A stretch of DNA of 64,000 nt from Petaurus breviceps papuanus (lineage: Eukaryota > Chordata > Mammalia > Diprotodontia > Petauridae). The notes below the pieces were generated by a model. It was not told where the DNA came from. It made no database searches and was given only the letters and a program-made list of their open reading frames with translations. The DNA lies in the NCBI GenBank assembly GCA_028583685.1, contig JAMXIF010000042.1, forward strand, positions 21,393,454-21,457,453. The letters are read 5' to 3'. This document shows, piece by piece, positions 1-14,500 of this stretch. A program made the position numbers and the translations under genes. How positions within the stretch are numbered: position 1 is the stretch's first letter; every line of letters starts with the position of its first letter.

Positions 1-3000
1 GTCTAACTTCACCAAGCACCAAAATGACATTTGCTTCATACTTATGGTCAGATTAAATGCAACCCAGTGGTAGTTGAATTGATATTTCTAGCTCCCAGTA
101 TTCAAAGGGTCATATAAGTAAGTGGTAGTAAATACAAAAAACACTTTTCCCATCATACCGTATTATTAATTTTAACAGCAACAACAATAGCTGGTATTTA
201 TAAAACACTTTAAGGTTTACAAAGTTCATTGCAAAGTATCTGATTTCATCCTCACAACAATCCTAGGAGGTAAGAACTAATATTATTCCCATTTTACAGA
301 TGAGGAAATGGAGACAGAGAGAGGTTAAATGATTTGCCCAGGATCATACAGCTAGTAACTGTCTGAAACTAGATTTGAACTACACATAAACTTGCAAAAA
401 GAGAGGCAACGGGATAGTAAAATGGTCAGAGAGCTGGACCTGGGGTGCAGAAGATTTGAGTTGTAATCCTGTTTCAGAACCTCACTAGCTTTGTGACACT
501 AGACAAATTGTTTAATCTCTCCATAGTATCTCTTTTTCACACATAAAATAAAGCAGTCACTGGCCAGTAAGATCCTTTCCTTCTCTAAATCTCTGATCCT
601 ATAAAGCCCATGTATAGTCGTGTCCTCGGGCATTCTCCCAAAGTTCCACCATGTCCAGCTCTTCCCTGACATTTACATTCCATCCTCATCTCCCACATCC
701 ATGCAATCATTCACACAAGCTGTCCCTTCTGCCTCTCTTCATCTCTTCCTTTTAAGTCTCTTTTCTTCATTCTAGACTCAAGGCAGGCACCATCTTCTCC
801 TTGAAGTATTTCCTCAGCCTCTGGTATTTTCTATTTCCTCAGATATTCATAAAGTGCTTTGCCTGATCTCATCTTTGCCCCCATCACTTCTGGCTTTGTT
901 TATCTGTTTACATGGCTTCTACCCCACCCCCACCACCAAACCCCTTCCCCACCCCCACTAAACTTCTTTAGGGCAGGGACTTGTTTTAGTTTGTACTTCA
1001 TATCTCTAGTACATAGCACCAGCTTTACACATAGAACAGTGGAAGAAGAGACGAACTTTCATCATACTATTAACAGTTAAAATATTCTTGGCTCTGGTTA
1101 ATCAATATTCAATTGAATTGGATGCTCTAAACTTTAATGTCAGTTATTAATATTCTTGCTTTTTTCACTAACTGATTTATGAGAGCTATAGACCATAGTC
1201 TAATTTTTTCAGGCCATATCTATGATCAGTTGTATAGGAAATATATCTATGTATATATCTGTATGTCTGCATCAGTGTTTTTTCAAGGGACATATGAATT
1301 GTTATTAACATCTAGGGGTGGTGGGAAAAGCATCTAACTGGAAATATGTTATTATGTGACCTTGGCCAAGTTAATTACTCTGAGTTTGACTCTTTGCCTA
1401 TAAAATGAGTGATGAGTTCAAAGGTCTCTTCTATGAAGTCCATTCCAAGACTGTATAGACTTGATTCTTCTGAGTAAGTCAAGGAAACAAGAAACTCAAT
1501 GAAGTCGTCCAGTTAAAAGAACTTCAGCACCTTGGACACAGAATTTTGCATTATTGTTGGGTATGAGAATAGGTAGTTGGGCCATATAGCTGGTACTTGG
1601 GGAAAAAATGGGGATCTGTTGTTTTCTTTTTGGTACCATTAAGCTTTTTTCCACTGTGCTGTGACTGAGCAGCCTCTTGTCACAACAGCTGATATAGGTA
1701 TCCATTATCACATAGGAGGATTGGCCAACTTTTTTTTTTTTTGCTTTTTTACAGAAGATCAAATATATTCTGAGTTCAACACAATGCCTTAGCTACAGTC
1801 TCTTGCTAAATTAAGTGCCTTGGGAAGACGCATTAAAGTACTTCCCAAGTAGTCTAATTAGGGGTTATGTTAGGAGAAATATTGCTTAACATATTATTAT
1901 CTAGAAATGCTTTATGATACATTAGACAGCTCTCAGAAAGTTATCATTTTATGCATGTCCTATCTGTAATTCAAATTAAAAATGTCAGTGCAAATGTGTT
2001 ATAGTTTGATAGTTAGATATCCTGGGTCCCACAGAGAAACTGCACAACATTAATAAATGCAGCTTTGTCTTCACTGATAGTTTTGCTTGAGTATGTGACA
2101 CTTTACTCAAATAGACACTCTGGTCACTTGGGCACCGAATTTAGATTTCATTAAAAGATGAACTTCTTCATGAAGGGTGAAAGCTATGTTATATTGATAT
2201 AATTAGTACTTTAAAATTTAAATTAAGTAAAATTATTGTCTTTGGGAAGATTTCCTTAAAGCAATGGCAAGTTAGAGCAAGTTTTGTGTGGAAAAGTTAG
2301 TTTATCTATATGACATAAACATTCACTGGGGAATATAAGAATGGGTTCAACTTCTTGGGTGCTTTTCAACTTATATTTGTCATGGAGGGTGGGGAGTGGC
2401 TGCTCTATCCTGTTGGCTACCTCCTTGATATGAGAAGAGAAAGATTTTCTCCAAATATTATTTTCTAGAAGAGACTAAGGGAAATCCATCTATTTTGGAA
2501 ATCAATACAAGTATCTTTCTATAACTTTTTTTTGAATAAATATTTTGAAATTATAAAAGTTTGAAAATACCATTGAAAGAAAATAAATAGCTCATGGTCT
2601 ATAACAAATATTGCACTTAAATGAAATCCTATTCCTGGGGAGAATATATGTGTGAAGGATAAGTCCATTTAATAAAGCCCCTTTCAGAATGAAGTTATTT
2701 TTTTTTCCAAAATAGCCAAACCTAACAGTTAATCAGTTCACCCCTCCATAGTCTAATAAAAAGTTCAAAAAGTCATAGACTTGGAACTAAATGGCACCTT
2801 AGAGACCATCTTTCTCATCCATCCCCTTATTTTATAGGTGAAGAAAGAGGCCCAGAGGGATGGAGTGATTTGCCCAAGTAGGTATCAGAAGTGAGATTTG
2901 AACCCAAGTCCTCTGACTCTAAACCCTGTGTTTATTTTACCTTGAACCACATTGCCTCCCTCTAGCAGCAAGTCCTGTAGAACAGCTTCAGTCTTTTAAA

Positions 3001-5508
3001 ATAGAGTCTTGGTAGTCCTATAGTGGACTGGACCTGAGGCTGGGCCTGGATCTATAATTGCTTTGTTGTGAGGAACTTCTGCCTGAGGAAATTTATTTAG
3101 GTTGGTATTTCCTCAGCACCTTACAGTCTTAGAGAAGAGTCTGGATCACTGAAAGCTTAAGTGATTTGTTGAGAGAATAATATAGTCAGGATGTGTCAGA
3201 GGCTTCCTTGAACTCAGGGTTCTGGAGGTCAGCTCTCTAGACCCTGTACCAAGGATCTCTTACTGGAGAGATCCTATGATTCTCTCCCTGTGGCAAGCAA
3301 GTTCAATTTGTGGTTTGTCCAGTGTGTTTCATGAATGCTCTACATATGATTTAGGGAAAGACCTGTATAAGATTTCAATCAGTCAAGTATTTATTTAATA
3401 CCTACTGCACACAAGGCATCACCAGGCACTGAGGCTACAAAGGCAAAAATAAAACTTTCCAATTTTATATTCTATCTGGTAAGAAGAAGTTCATGTATAG
3501 ATAGAAGATACATACAAAATGAACACATCACTTTTTAAGGACAGGCCTCATGAGAAAAGTAACACTCAAGCTGGGCTTTGAAAGAAATTTGAATCAGTTT
3601 CTAAAAGACAGATATGTAATCAGTGCATTACAAATATGGAAGACAGGTAGTTTTTGCAAAGGCATGAAAATAGGAGATTGGAGTCTTGTATGTAAAGAAC
3701 AGGAAAAAGGCCTTTTGAGTATAGGAACAGAACCAATGTCAGAATAAGGCTAGAATGGTAGCTGGAATCAGGTTATGAAGAGATTTAAAGACCAAACTGA
3801 AAAATTTTATTTGAGGGAGCTAGTGCAGTTTGCTAAGTAAAGGAGATATGGTCAGTCCTGTGTTCTAGAAATATGTTGCTGGAAGCTGGAGAATGGATTA
3901 TAAAGAGGAAAGGCTAGAAGCAGGGAGATTAGTAGGACTTGCATTAGGGCCTATGAGTAGAGAAGAACAGATGGATCCAAGAGGTGTTATAGATGTAAAA
4001 TGAACACAATTTGAAAATTGATTACTGAGTGAGTGTGAAAGGGAGTGAGGAGCCAAGCAGTACTTACAAGGCTACAAACCTGGGTGACTAAAAGAATGAT
4101 GGCACCACAGACAGAAAAAAAGGAAGGAAGATGTATTTATAAGAATATGTCTAGCATGAGACACCTTGGAGAACATCTACTTTCAAATGTCTGCTAACTA
4201 GTCAGTGATGTCAGATTCTAGAGTTAAGGAGAGAGACAAGGTATACATACATACATGTACACATAGATATACACACATCATATGTATGTGTACACACATA
4301 AATATATCTTGGAATCATCTGCATAAAGATGATAATTAAATCTATGGATAAGATCACCAAGCGATAGAATGAGGATAGAGCATTGGGGAATATAGAGAGG
4401 GGGTCTGCATTTTGGATGATGATCCAACATAGGAAACTGAGGGTTGGTCAGACACATAGGAAAAGAGAACAGTATCATCAAAACCCAGAGAGGTAAAATT
4501 ATACAGGAACAGTGGATAGTTAACAGTGTCAAATGCTACAGAGTGTTCAAGAAGAATGAGAATTTAGGAAAAGCCATGAAATTTCTTATTGGTAATCTTG
4601 GAGAGAGCAGTTTCAGTTGAGTGACAGTCAGAAACCAGTTTACCAAGTGTTAGGAAATGAGTGGGAGGAGAATAAGTAGAATCCAGGAGTGTAGACAGCT
4701 TTTTCTAAGAGTTTGGCGATAAAAAAGGAGAGATATAGATAGCTTGAGGGGGTAGGTAAAAGGTGTCAAGTGAAGCTTTTTAAAGGTGGGAGGAGACCTG
4801 CATGTATTTGTAAGCATCTGGGAAAAAGTAGATCCTGGAGATATTTAAAAATAGAGAGAGAAAGGGGATGTTTGTAGGGGCCACCTACTGGAGCAGTCTA
4901 GAAGGGTTGGGATCTAGGGTGTTTGGGAGAAAGACCAGAGTTCATCAGAAACCAGAAAGAAGACAGAATGGACCATGATGTCAAGGGGTTCTGATATGTA
5001 GAGAAGGATAAAAATTGGGGGAGGGGGGTGGGGGCGGAGAGTGCAATTTTTTTTTTCAATAACATGTGAGATGAGATCATCAGCTGAAATGGTTAGGGGA
5101 AAGGGCTAGTATGGAAGGCTTGAGAGAAGACAATTTTTAGCTGCTATGGGAGTTATAGCAGAATTAGGGAGAAGGTGTCAATATGCTTTGGTAGAGGGGG
5201 TTTCTTCATGAGGAGTTTCCTCTTCCAAAGAAATCACCAGTCAGGCCCAAATTCAAATTTTTACTAGAATGAATTCACAAAGACTTTCCTTTACATATGG
5301 TGAAATTAAAAGGGAGGCTGGTTAAATTCAATTAATCAGAATATCCTATTTTCTAGCCATTTATTTACTGAAGCATTATTGTGGTACATTGTAGGGGAAG
5401 GGGAAAATTCTGACAGATAAACTGAATATTTTATGGGTAAAAAAAAGAGTTCTGTAAACTGTATTTTAAAAATTTACCTATTCAAGCTTCTTTTTTTTTG
5501 AACTTCAG
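1..5508. other. KCNIP4: KCNIP4 intron, left part: old MIR and L2 copies
   Basis: No gene was found here. MIR-class SINEs lie at about 185-395 (-), 405-600 (+), 1320-1450 (+) and 2755-2960 (-), and a related longer SINE at about 3000-3260 (-). L2 pieces lie at about 600-1030 (+) and 3370-4960 (-). 1451-2745 is AT-rich with nothing recognised. A CA/TA-rich microsatellite is at about 4240-4310 and a G-run at about 5015-5038. Boundaries are by eye. Confidence 0.6.
3370..4960 (-). repeat. L2 (CR1-clade LINE), antisense, long copy
   Basis: The copy opens with the reversed L2 3' end ('tacctactgcacacaaggcat', 'aggcactgaggctacaaagg') and continues into reversed ORF sequence with the usual phrases 'ggttatgaagagatttaaag' and 'gatatggtcagtcctgtg'. 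It is strongly diverged, has many stops on its coding strand and is interrupted by a microsatellite. An ancient fossil. Confidence 0.7.
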
Positions 5509-5579
5509 ATTCGACAACATATGCACATTTTCTGTTCAATGCATTTGATACTGATCACAATGGATCTGTAAGCTTTGAG
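5509..5579 (+). CDS. KCNIP4: KCNIP4 71-nt exon (EF-hand 2 loop)
   Basis: The acceptor is 'aacttcag' and the donor 'gtaagt'. The exon opens in phase 2 (its first two bases finish a Gly-Asp-type codon from the previous exon) and closes in phase 0. The translation reads (D)[12 protein letters not shown] then [11 protein letters not shown], which is the first 11 positions of the 12-residue EF2 loop; position 12 is supplied by the next exon. Compared with my memory of human KCNIP4, NGAVSF is NGSVSF here, a mild change at loop position 7, which coordinates through its backbone. A T-rich tract precedes the acceptor. Confidence 0.95.
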
Positions 5580-8500
5580 GTAAGTCCCCTATCTGACAAA
5601 TGAATAGAGATCCTATCAACTGTTGCTTTAATTCAAAAAAATTCCTAAACATTATTGATAATTCAGCAATTTCATCATATTTGAGCATGGAAAAGTAAAA
5701 ACAAAGAAAATGACATGCAGAAATTTCTTTTTCAGTACTGAGTCAATACTTTTAAGTTATATATCACTCAACAGCAATAAAAATTACATCCTACAGTTAA
5801 TTAGATGCCTAACACTTCAAATCTCTCTGGCATGGAAAAAGGTTAAGTCCCCTAATTTCATTAGTAATAACCATTTGAGGGAAGTCTCCTGTTAGAACAG
5901 TAAAAACTCAGTTAATGGATCCCCTAGGACTGAAGCTCCTTGATAACAAAGTTAGTCATAATCTTTAAAGACATCTTAATTTGTGGAGGCCAGGAGGCCT
6001 AGAAACAGAGTAAAATGTAGGTGGCAGATGAATTTAGAAGGTATTCTAGGTTCCAGGGCCTGAGCAGCAGCTAGGGAAGTGATGGTAGCTGAGAACATGG
6101 CAGCAGTGAGAACATGGCAGCAACTGGAACATTGACAGCTAAAATTAAGGGATGCCAGAGTGAGGGTAATAACGATGAAGGTAGAGCTGGAGGAGGAGAA
6201 AATGGCAGCATTGTCACCACATGCATAGGACAAGGAATTCATTCTAATACTCCTATATTGCTGTATCGCTCAGCTAACTGAATACAGGTGACATTTCTAA
6301 AATGAAACCTTTTTGAAAAGCAATACAAGACAATAATTCATGCTTTGCTAAAGGCAGAGAAGTGTTAGAGGCACTAGGGAAAATCCATCCAGTTGAGAGG
6401 AGACATTGTCACTTCTAGTAGGGGGATGACACAAACTCAGTTAGCTACAATTGCATGAGAAAGATAGAACACAAAGCAAGTACTTGCATGGGGAGTAGGG
6501 GAAGCTTCCTGAAGGAGGGATTATTTGAGTTAGTCTTTAAAGGCAGGAAATGGGATCATGAAGAGAACAGTTAGACACTGACATGACTGAAAACAACAGG
6601 GATTCATCAAATGAAGAAGGGGAGAGAGGGCATTCTAGGTCCAGAAAAGAGTGTGTACTTTGTGTGTGGGGGTGGGGGGGGAAGAGGAATGTAGGTATAT
6701 TTTGTAACCACTAGTTGTTACTGGGATGCTTTTCAGGTTCAACTCACTTCCTCCCAAACCAGACTGTAAATTCCTTTAGGTCCTAGGCGGTGTCTACCCA
6801 AAACATAATATTTTCCCTAGTGCTTCTCACATTGCTCTGCCTTCAGCAAAGCATGAATTAACGTTTTTGTATTGCATTTCACAAAGGTCTCATTTTAGGA
6901 GTGTGGCTGCATCAGAAATTCACATGCCATTCCTTTTTCCACTTACTGGCTAGGATCAGAGGAAGGACTTTCTCCTCTAGTTCCTCCCATCCCCAGCCCC
7001 TTTCTTTATTGTCTGCCCTTTCCCTGGGGCAGGGAAGAAATGAGACTTAGTCATAGCCTCAGGGGCTGGGATGCCTCCCTCCCTAAGGGATTCAGTCAAC
7101 TAGCTTTTATTAAGTGACCGTCACCTCTGGTGTTGAGAAAGTGTTGGAGATATAAAGAAAGATGAAAACCTTGGGCAAGTCACTTAACCCCAATTGCCTT
7201 CTAAAAAGAAAAAAAAAACAACCCATAAAAGACCTACTCTCAACGAGCTCCCTCTCTAAGGAATTCTTCTAAAGAGCCATCACTAGTGCTCCTCTTGATC
7301 TTAGCCAAAAGGCAGGTAGCTGTAATAATAGAATTGAAAGACTCACTGAATCTGGGGAACAGTGAATAGCCCCTAATTCATATGGGATGTTCTCTTGCTG
7401 CACATATGTTTGGATTTTCTGGAGATGATAAAGACATCCCCTTCCCTCTCCGCCCCCCCACATACCCCTTTAGAAAATTATTTTCTACTGAAATGAGGAG
7501 ACAGAAAATGAGAGAATATGAAATTATAAACATAAATGGGTTGTGATGACCCCAGGTATCCTTTTCCCCACTAAATCAGAATGGTAGGGCTTTTGGTTGT
7601 CTGTATTGTGAAATATAAGGTCACTTCAGAGTTGCCTTCTCTGGCCCAGTACACATACCTAGTTCAGGGTTAAAGCCATGCCTGCAGACATTGGAAACAA
7701 ACTCATTTATAACAGGGAATCAGGCACCCAAAATAGCATCAGCAGTGCTGAGGGTGGTATTAGGAGTTGGGATGGAAAAAAGTAGCTCAACAGGAAAGTA
7801 GGAAACTTTTTTTATATCTATATGAAGGAGCATAGGTAAGAAAGGGGTGCAGAGAAGGTTAGAGAAAGTGGAACAGGAAGGCAGTATTCTAATCATCCAC
7901 AGTATTTCACAGCCAGAGCATGTGTACCAATACTTCAGAGAAAGAGAAAAAAACACTCCATCCCCTGATGCTGAATTTCACAGCGGGGAAACATTTACCA
8001 ATATTTGATGCTCACCTCCCCAAGTCCATTTACTCATGGCTCATTTATCTCGGGTGTATAAAACTTTTGACTGAGAAGTCCACTGGACACCATCACCCCA
8101 CTGCTCTGCCAAATGCCTCTCTGAGGCATTTATCTGCCATCTCTCTTGTTGCCACTGCTTTTGTAAAATATAAAATAGTTACACCTTTCCTACTCTGCTG
8201 TCCCAGAAATTTAAAAGGGAGGACTACATCTCTCAAGATTCTTTGCCATCATTTATATTTGCCTTGTGAGAGTTTCAAAACCAACCTTGCCCCTGGGATG
8301 TTAAATATGTCTTTACAAATAGCACTAAGTATAGGCTGTGTTAAGATGTTAGAGAAAGCAGAAAGGGAAGAGCAAACTTGGTTTGCTGATGGTGAAAAAT
8401 GTTAATAGAGCATTTTCTTCAGTTTTTGAAGTAGTGCTGGACATAACAGATATTTTCTAGCAAAAGATAAAAACGGGATCTGAGTCCATCTAATAGTTTT

Positions 8501-11500
8501 GTTTTCTATTTCTATTCTTACATAATTTGTGGTGAATTAGTAGGGCAAGAGCTGCATATGTATGCATTTTCTGGAGATGATAAAGATACTCTCCCTTCCT
8601 TCACACACACACACTCACCCCTCCTCTCCCTCCAGGTAAATAATTTTCTACTTAAGTGACTAAGCAGTCCAAATGAATAACCTGTAAGAGGAATAGAAGG
8701 AAAGTTTTCACCCAATTTGTGCTTCTGGAAAGCATATGGAGATGCCCTACAAAGGGAAGAGGAGAAAGCGATTCATACTCCCTTTTACCTTAGAAGGAAG
8801 AGGGCAAATACAGTTTCACCTCTGCAAAAGCAAAACAATACCAACAATAACCTCCTTCCCCGCTCCCCCCTTTTTATTTAAGATGCTATGGGCTAAGAAT
8901 ATAGGAATCAAACTGTAGTTCAGTAAAGTTGATGCCAAAAGCTTTTCAGCAGTTTTGTGCATCAGGGAGCAAATGAACCAGTTTCTTCACAGATAAAACT
9001 AAGAAGGTACAAATGCAAGTACTCTTGAAAGCAAATTGAGTTTTTGGCAAGTGCTTACAACTTCCTGCTTGACAGATTTCAATTACCATGTGGAAAAGCT
9101 AGAAGCAAAAATGAGATAGGCTACATTGAGTTCCCATTTTATATCAGCACAAAATAAGGTAGAAATTCATTTTTAAGTAACTGTTTATTGAAATGGAGAT
9201 TGCATCATGCAGAAAAGACTGCATAACCTCAGATGTTATTAAAATTGGGGGAAAACTGGTTAGTGCTTGAGGTCCACATCTGTCTTATAATGTAACTTCA
9301 GAGCATACAGAAAAAGAAGGTAGCTCGAACAGGGAGAAATAGTAAACTAGGTCTTTGGCTTTAACAATGGAACTCAAAGTCCCACACTTGCAATCCTGGG
9401 CTCTGATAGATGTGCTTTCACTAGATCTTGCCCAGAATCATGCAAACACCATTTCCTGATCATCTCTAAACCATGCTGCCCTATAAACATGCACACAGTC
9501 CTCTTATGAGAATGAGAACTACTCGAGCAAAGAATGTTTTGATATTCTCAGCATTTAGCATAGTCCTTGGCGCATAATTAGCATAAATAAATACTTTTTC
9601 ATTTATTTCTGATCTTGTTATCATTCAGGAAGATGGTATACCCAACAGTAATCCCTGCTGATGTGTCCATAAATGCAGAGTCAACCATCTTTTTCACACA
9701 CGTAGCCACCAAATTTTACTTGAAATAATAGTCAGAAATAAGCTTTCCCTCTGTGACTGTCCAAGCGTACTACAACAGCCACATTAAAAAAAAAAATTTC
9801 TGACTTATTGTTTGGTCATAATATCATCATGGTTCACTTCTGTTGGCAATAGGTTTGGCAGAGACCTCTAATTTGCCTCCACCATAACCAATAACTGATC
9901 AGGGCAACCAGCAACCACATTAGTAAAACTTAGGAATGACTCTGTTGATGTTGCCATATTTACAAACTCTGCCTGCATCTAGGACAAGGCTAGTTTAATA
10001 TGTACTCTGTATAAATTTCTAATGGAAAGCCCCCCAAAATCAAGAATCATTCTCTATTGGTGCATAGGACAGTAATAACCCCTCTCCCATCCCTATTGGA
10101 ATGGACAGCATAATGTGCTTGGGAAAGGATTATTTGGCAAGTGAGACTGAGAAGAATGCTGAAAGGGGGAACCTTGACATTAGCGAATTGAGTAGATATA
10201 GTGATATTATCCAAAAATAAAGTCCCTACTATGTGAAAGGTACTACATGAGGAACTAAGAATACAAAAAATAAAATCTTTGCACTCAAGGAGTTTATAAT
10301 CATATAAACTCCAGGAATATAGCATCTTTCATAGATGACTAGTACATGAGGAAAGGACTGCTCAAAATTGCATTCATCAAGAAAGGCTTTTGATAACACC
10401 TGAAATAATTTAGGCAGAGATTAGACTTTAGGCCTGAGGAATGTTCTATAACCTGGAGAAAGGAAATGGAATGCTGATTTGGGAAAACAGTTAACGTGAT
10501 TAAAATGACTAAAGGCTAAAGTGACAGAAACATAGAGGGTCTTAAGCAATCATAATAGGTGGTAAATTTGGAAAGGCAAGGGGAAGCCAGATTATGGAGA
10601 CCTTTAAATGTCAGATTGAGAAGTTTTTATCTAGAGGCAATAGATTTTTAGCAGAAAATTTTGAAGTGTAGTTATAGCTTAGTCTTGGAATGATTTTTTT
10701 TTCTTTCTTGCCAATTATGGGTTAGATGGGTTGAAAGAGGGAAATACTATAAGGAGGAAGACCAATAGGTGGGATATTACAATACTTCCAGTTCAAAGAG
10801 ATGTAGACTTGAACCAAGATAAGAAGGATAGGGTGAGAAGAAAAATTTGAAGGTGATTCCTCAAGTTGTATTGTCATGGAAGGAGGGGAGGCTTGAAGAG
10901 AAGAGTATCCAGGAAGAGGGAGTGATCAATAGTGTCAAAAACTAGAGAAATGTCAAATAGAATTAGGACTGAGAAAGGGCCATCCTATTTAGTACTCAGG
11001 AGACTGCTAATAACCTTTAATAGAGAATAATCAGTTATGGGTAGGGTGAGAATCCATATTATAAAAGGCTGATAATGATAGATGAAGTGTGGTGATATTC
11101 AGTTCTTTTTCAGTCACGTATGCCTCTTTATGACTCCATTTGGGGTTTTGTTGGCAATGATTCTGGAATGGTTTGCCCTTTCCTACTCCAGACCATTTTA
11201 CAGATGAGAAAACTAAGGCAAACAAGGTTACATGACTTGCCCAAAGTCACACAGCCAGTAAGTGTCTGAGGCTGGATTTGAACTCAGGAAGATGAGTCTT
11301 CCTGACTCTAGGCCCAGTATTCAATCTACTGTACCACATAGGTGACTGTATAAATAGAGACTATTTCTTTGACAGTGAGTCACTAGACATTTTACAGTTT
11401 AAACAGCAGTATTCATTGACAATTTTTGATTCTCTGTTACTGAAGAGGGGAAAAATTGGCTATATGTCAGTTTCCTTGATTGAGGTTAGCATAGGTCAGT

Positions 11501-14500
11501 GGGTCTAACCTCAGTTTTAGAGCTATATTGTCTGCAAGGCCCTCTCTCTATGATCACTTGCACAGCCTCCTGGCAATATACATCACTTGAAGAAGATATA
11601 ACACTATTGAGTTTTTTGGTTTGGGGTTCTGGGTATTTTTTGGTCCAGACCTGAAATTTCATCAGTATAGAACTTGTATTATGGAAAAACTCCCTTCTCC
11701 AATGCAGATTGGCAAAGTATCTGTAACATGGCCTAAAGAATTACCTTAGGCATTTGAAAAGTTAAATTATTTGTCCAAAGTCACTCAGCCAGTGTACATC
11801 AGAGATAGGGCTTTCTAACTCTCCTATGCTATGCTTTCTGTCTTACAGATGTTCAAGTACAATATATGTATCCACCTTATAAGACTGTGTGTATGAAGCC
11901 TGTTTAAATAGCTAGATGTGGCTCATAGGTAGCATTGATAGATATTGTCTAGGATCTCACCTTCCTCTTCAGAGAGCAAAGGCTATGAGTGTACTTCCAG
12001 GCTATGTTCAAAGGAGGATGGGGGAGAGACAGGCAAGGTCTGGCACAGCCAATTTTGCAGAATCTCTTCTCTAATCTCCAAGAGGAATATTAATCTAGAA
12101 TTATATTTATCTGCTTCCCTTCACGTTTCTCTGGTCTAAGGATATGATAGGTTCAGAAAAAAAAACTACTTTCCTGATGGCTCTGAAGGGTAAGCTTACA
12201 AGGTTAGTACTAGCCTTATAACACCAAATGCTAGTTACACAAAAGACCATCACAAATAGAAAATAGTTAGTAAAGCCTATCCAAGCAAAATAAAAATAAC
12301 AAGCACAAATTGGAGAAACGAAACAGCATAGAATATATCGAAAGACTCCTAATTGGCTCTAAGATGAAATATAAACTTTTCAAAGCCATTCACAATCTTG
12401 TCCCAACGTATGTTCCAGTCCCATAATATATTGCTCTCCCTCCCATACTATATGATCCAGTCAAACTGTCCTTGATTCTGTTCCTTACACAGGACTCCAT
12501 CTCTGTACTTTTGTACTGGCCATGTCCCATGATTGGAATGCACTCCCTCCTCATCTCTACTTTATAGACTTCTAGACACAGCTCAAGCATCACTTTCTAA
12601 TTGAAGACTTTCCTGATTTACCTACCAACTAGCCACTCCCTCTTTAACTCTATTTCATTTATCTAATTTGTATTTATTATCCATATATTTGTGCTGTATG
12701 TATTTGTATATGGACTTGTTGTTTTCCTTTTAGAATGTAAACTTTTGAGAGTAGGAATAGTTTCATTCTTTTATTTATTTATTTTAGCTTTCAACATTAA
12801 TTTCCATAATATTTTCAGTTCCAAATTTTCTCCCCGTCTCTCCCTTACCCTCCCACCCCAAGATAGCAAGCATACTGACTACTTCCTTCTCTTCTAGCAC
12901 CCCCCCCTTACTCCCTTTACCCTTACTTTCTTGTAGGGCATATTGGATTTCTGAACCCCATTGCCAATATATCTTATTTCCCAGTTGCATGTAGAAACAA
13001 TTATTTAACATTTGTTTTTATAACTTTGAATTCCAGATTCTCTCCCTTCTTCCCTCCTCACCCACACCCATTGAGAAGACAAGCAATTCAGTATAGGTTT
13101 TACATATGTAGTTATGCAAAATATTTCCATAGTAGTCAGTCATATTGTGAAAGACTAACTATATTTCCCTCCATTCTATCCAATTCCACATTTATTCTAT
13201 TTTCTCCTTTGACTCTGTCACTTTTCAAAAGTGTTTGCTTCTGACTACCCCCTCTCCCAGTCTGCCTTCCCTTCTATCATCCCCCCTCTTATACTCTTCC
13301 CCCCACTTTCCTATAGGGTAAGATGCCCAATTGAGTATGTATGTTATTCCCTTCTTAAACCAAATCCAATGAGAGTAAGGTTAACTCATTCCCTTTCACC
13401 TCCCTGTTCTTCCCCTCCATTGTAATAGCTTTCTCTTGCCTCTTTTATGTGAGATAATTTACCCTATTCTATCTCTCCTTTTCTTCTTCTCCCAATATAT
13501 TCTTCTCCATGTTATGGGAATGGGAATTTGAAGGTCTAGCCCCTAGCCCCTTTGATAGGCTTAGGTGACTCTAAGAACCTTCCCTGATTTGAGAATATGC
13601 TTTGCCCCCTAATGGACTGAATGTCACCTGGAGCCTGTGGTGGGAGGCTTGTTCTTCAGAAACACCTATACCTTGTGACTTTGTGATTGGGCAGTGGGTC
13701 AAGAGGGTTGTGATGGTCTCTGACCCAGGAGAAGGCTATATATACCCTGATGTGAGGTTTTGCTATGGGGCTCATTTTGGGAAGAGTTGTATGATGTAGC
13801 CAGATGAGACTCTGGGCAGCCATTGAGGCCCCTGGCTTTGAAAACCCAGATGTTAGTGCTTCCCTTTCTGGTAACTCGGTATGGATGTAATGGTCAGACA
13901 GTGGGAAGCCCCATCTGCTGATCTGTTTCTCTGTTTGCTTGTAACTTCTTTTTGTATTCTGTTTGTATATGTTTGATTAAAGCAAGATTGTTAACCCATT
14001 CTGAGTTGCTTTCCTTTGGAAAAGCAGATCTAAGAACCTGTGTTGGCAACCATCCTGGGTATGCTAGGGTGCTTGCTGGTATACTCTCACCTCTTAATTT
14101 TATTTTTTAGATATCATCCTTTCATATTCAACTCAACTTATGCCCTCTGTCTGTGTATACATATACCACATATACACATATATACAAAAACACACATTCC
14201 CTTCAACTATCCTAATGCTGAAAAAAGTCTCATGAGTCACAAATACATCTTTCCATGTAGGAATGAAAACAGATCAGCTTTAATAAGTTCTTTGTGATTT
14301 CTCTTTCCTGTTAACCTTTTCATTCTTCTCTTGATTCTTGTATTTGAAAGTCAGAGTTTCTGTTCACTTCTGATCTTTTCATCAAGAATGCTTGAAAGTC
14401 CTCTATTTCATTGAATGACCATATTTTCCCCTGAAGTACTATACTCAGTTTTGCTTGGTAGGTGATTCTTGGTCTTAATCCTAACTCCTTTGACCTCCAG

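Noticed and set aside
4278-5080. Minus-strand frames at 4278-4532 and 4898-5080
   Set aside because: They fall in an antisense L2 copy and a microsatellite.
7920-8405. Longest plain open frame, 161 residues on +
   Set aside because: No family motifs, odd composition, no splice or promoter context, and it sits in an intron of KCNIP4. Best explained by chance.
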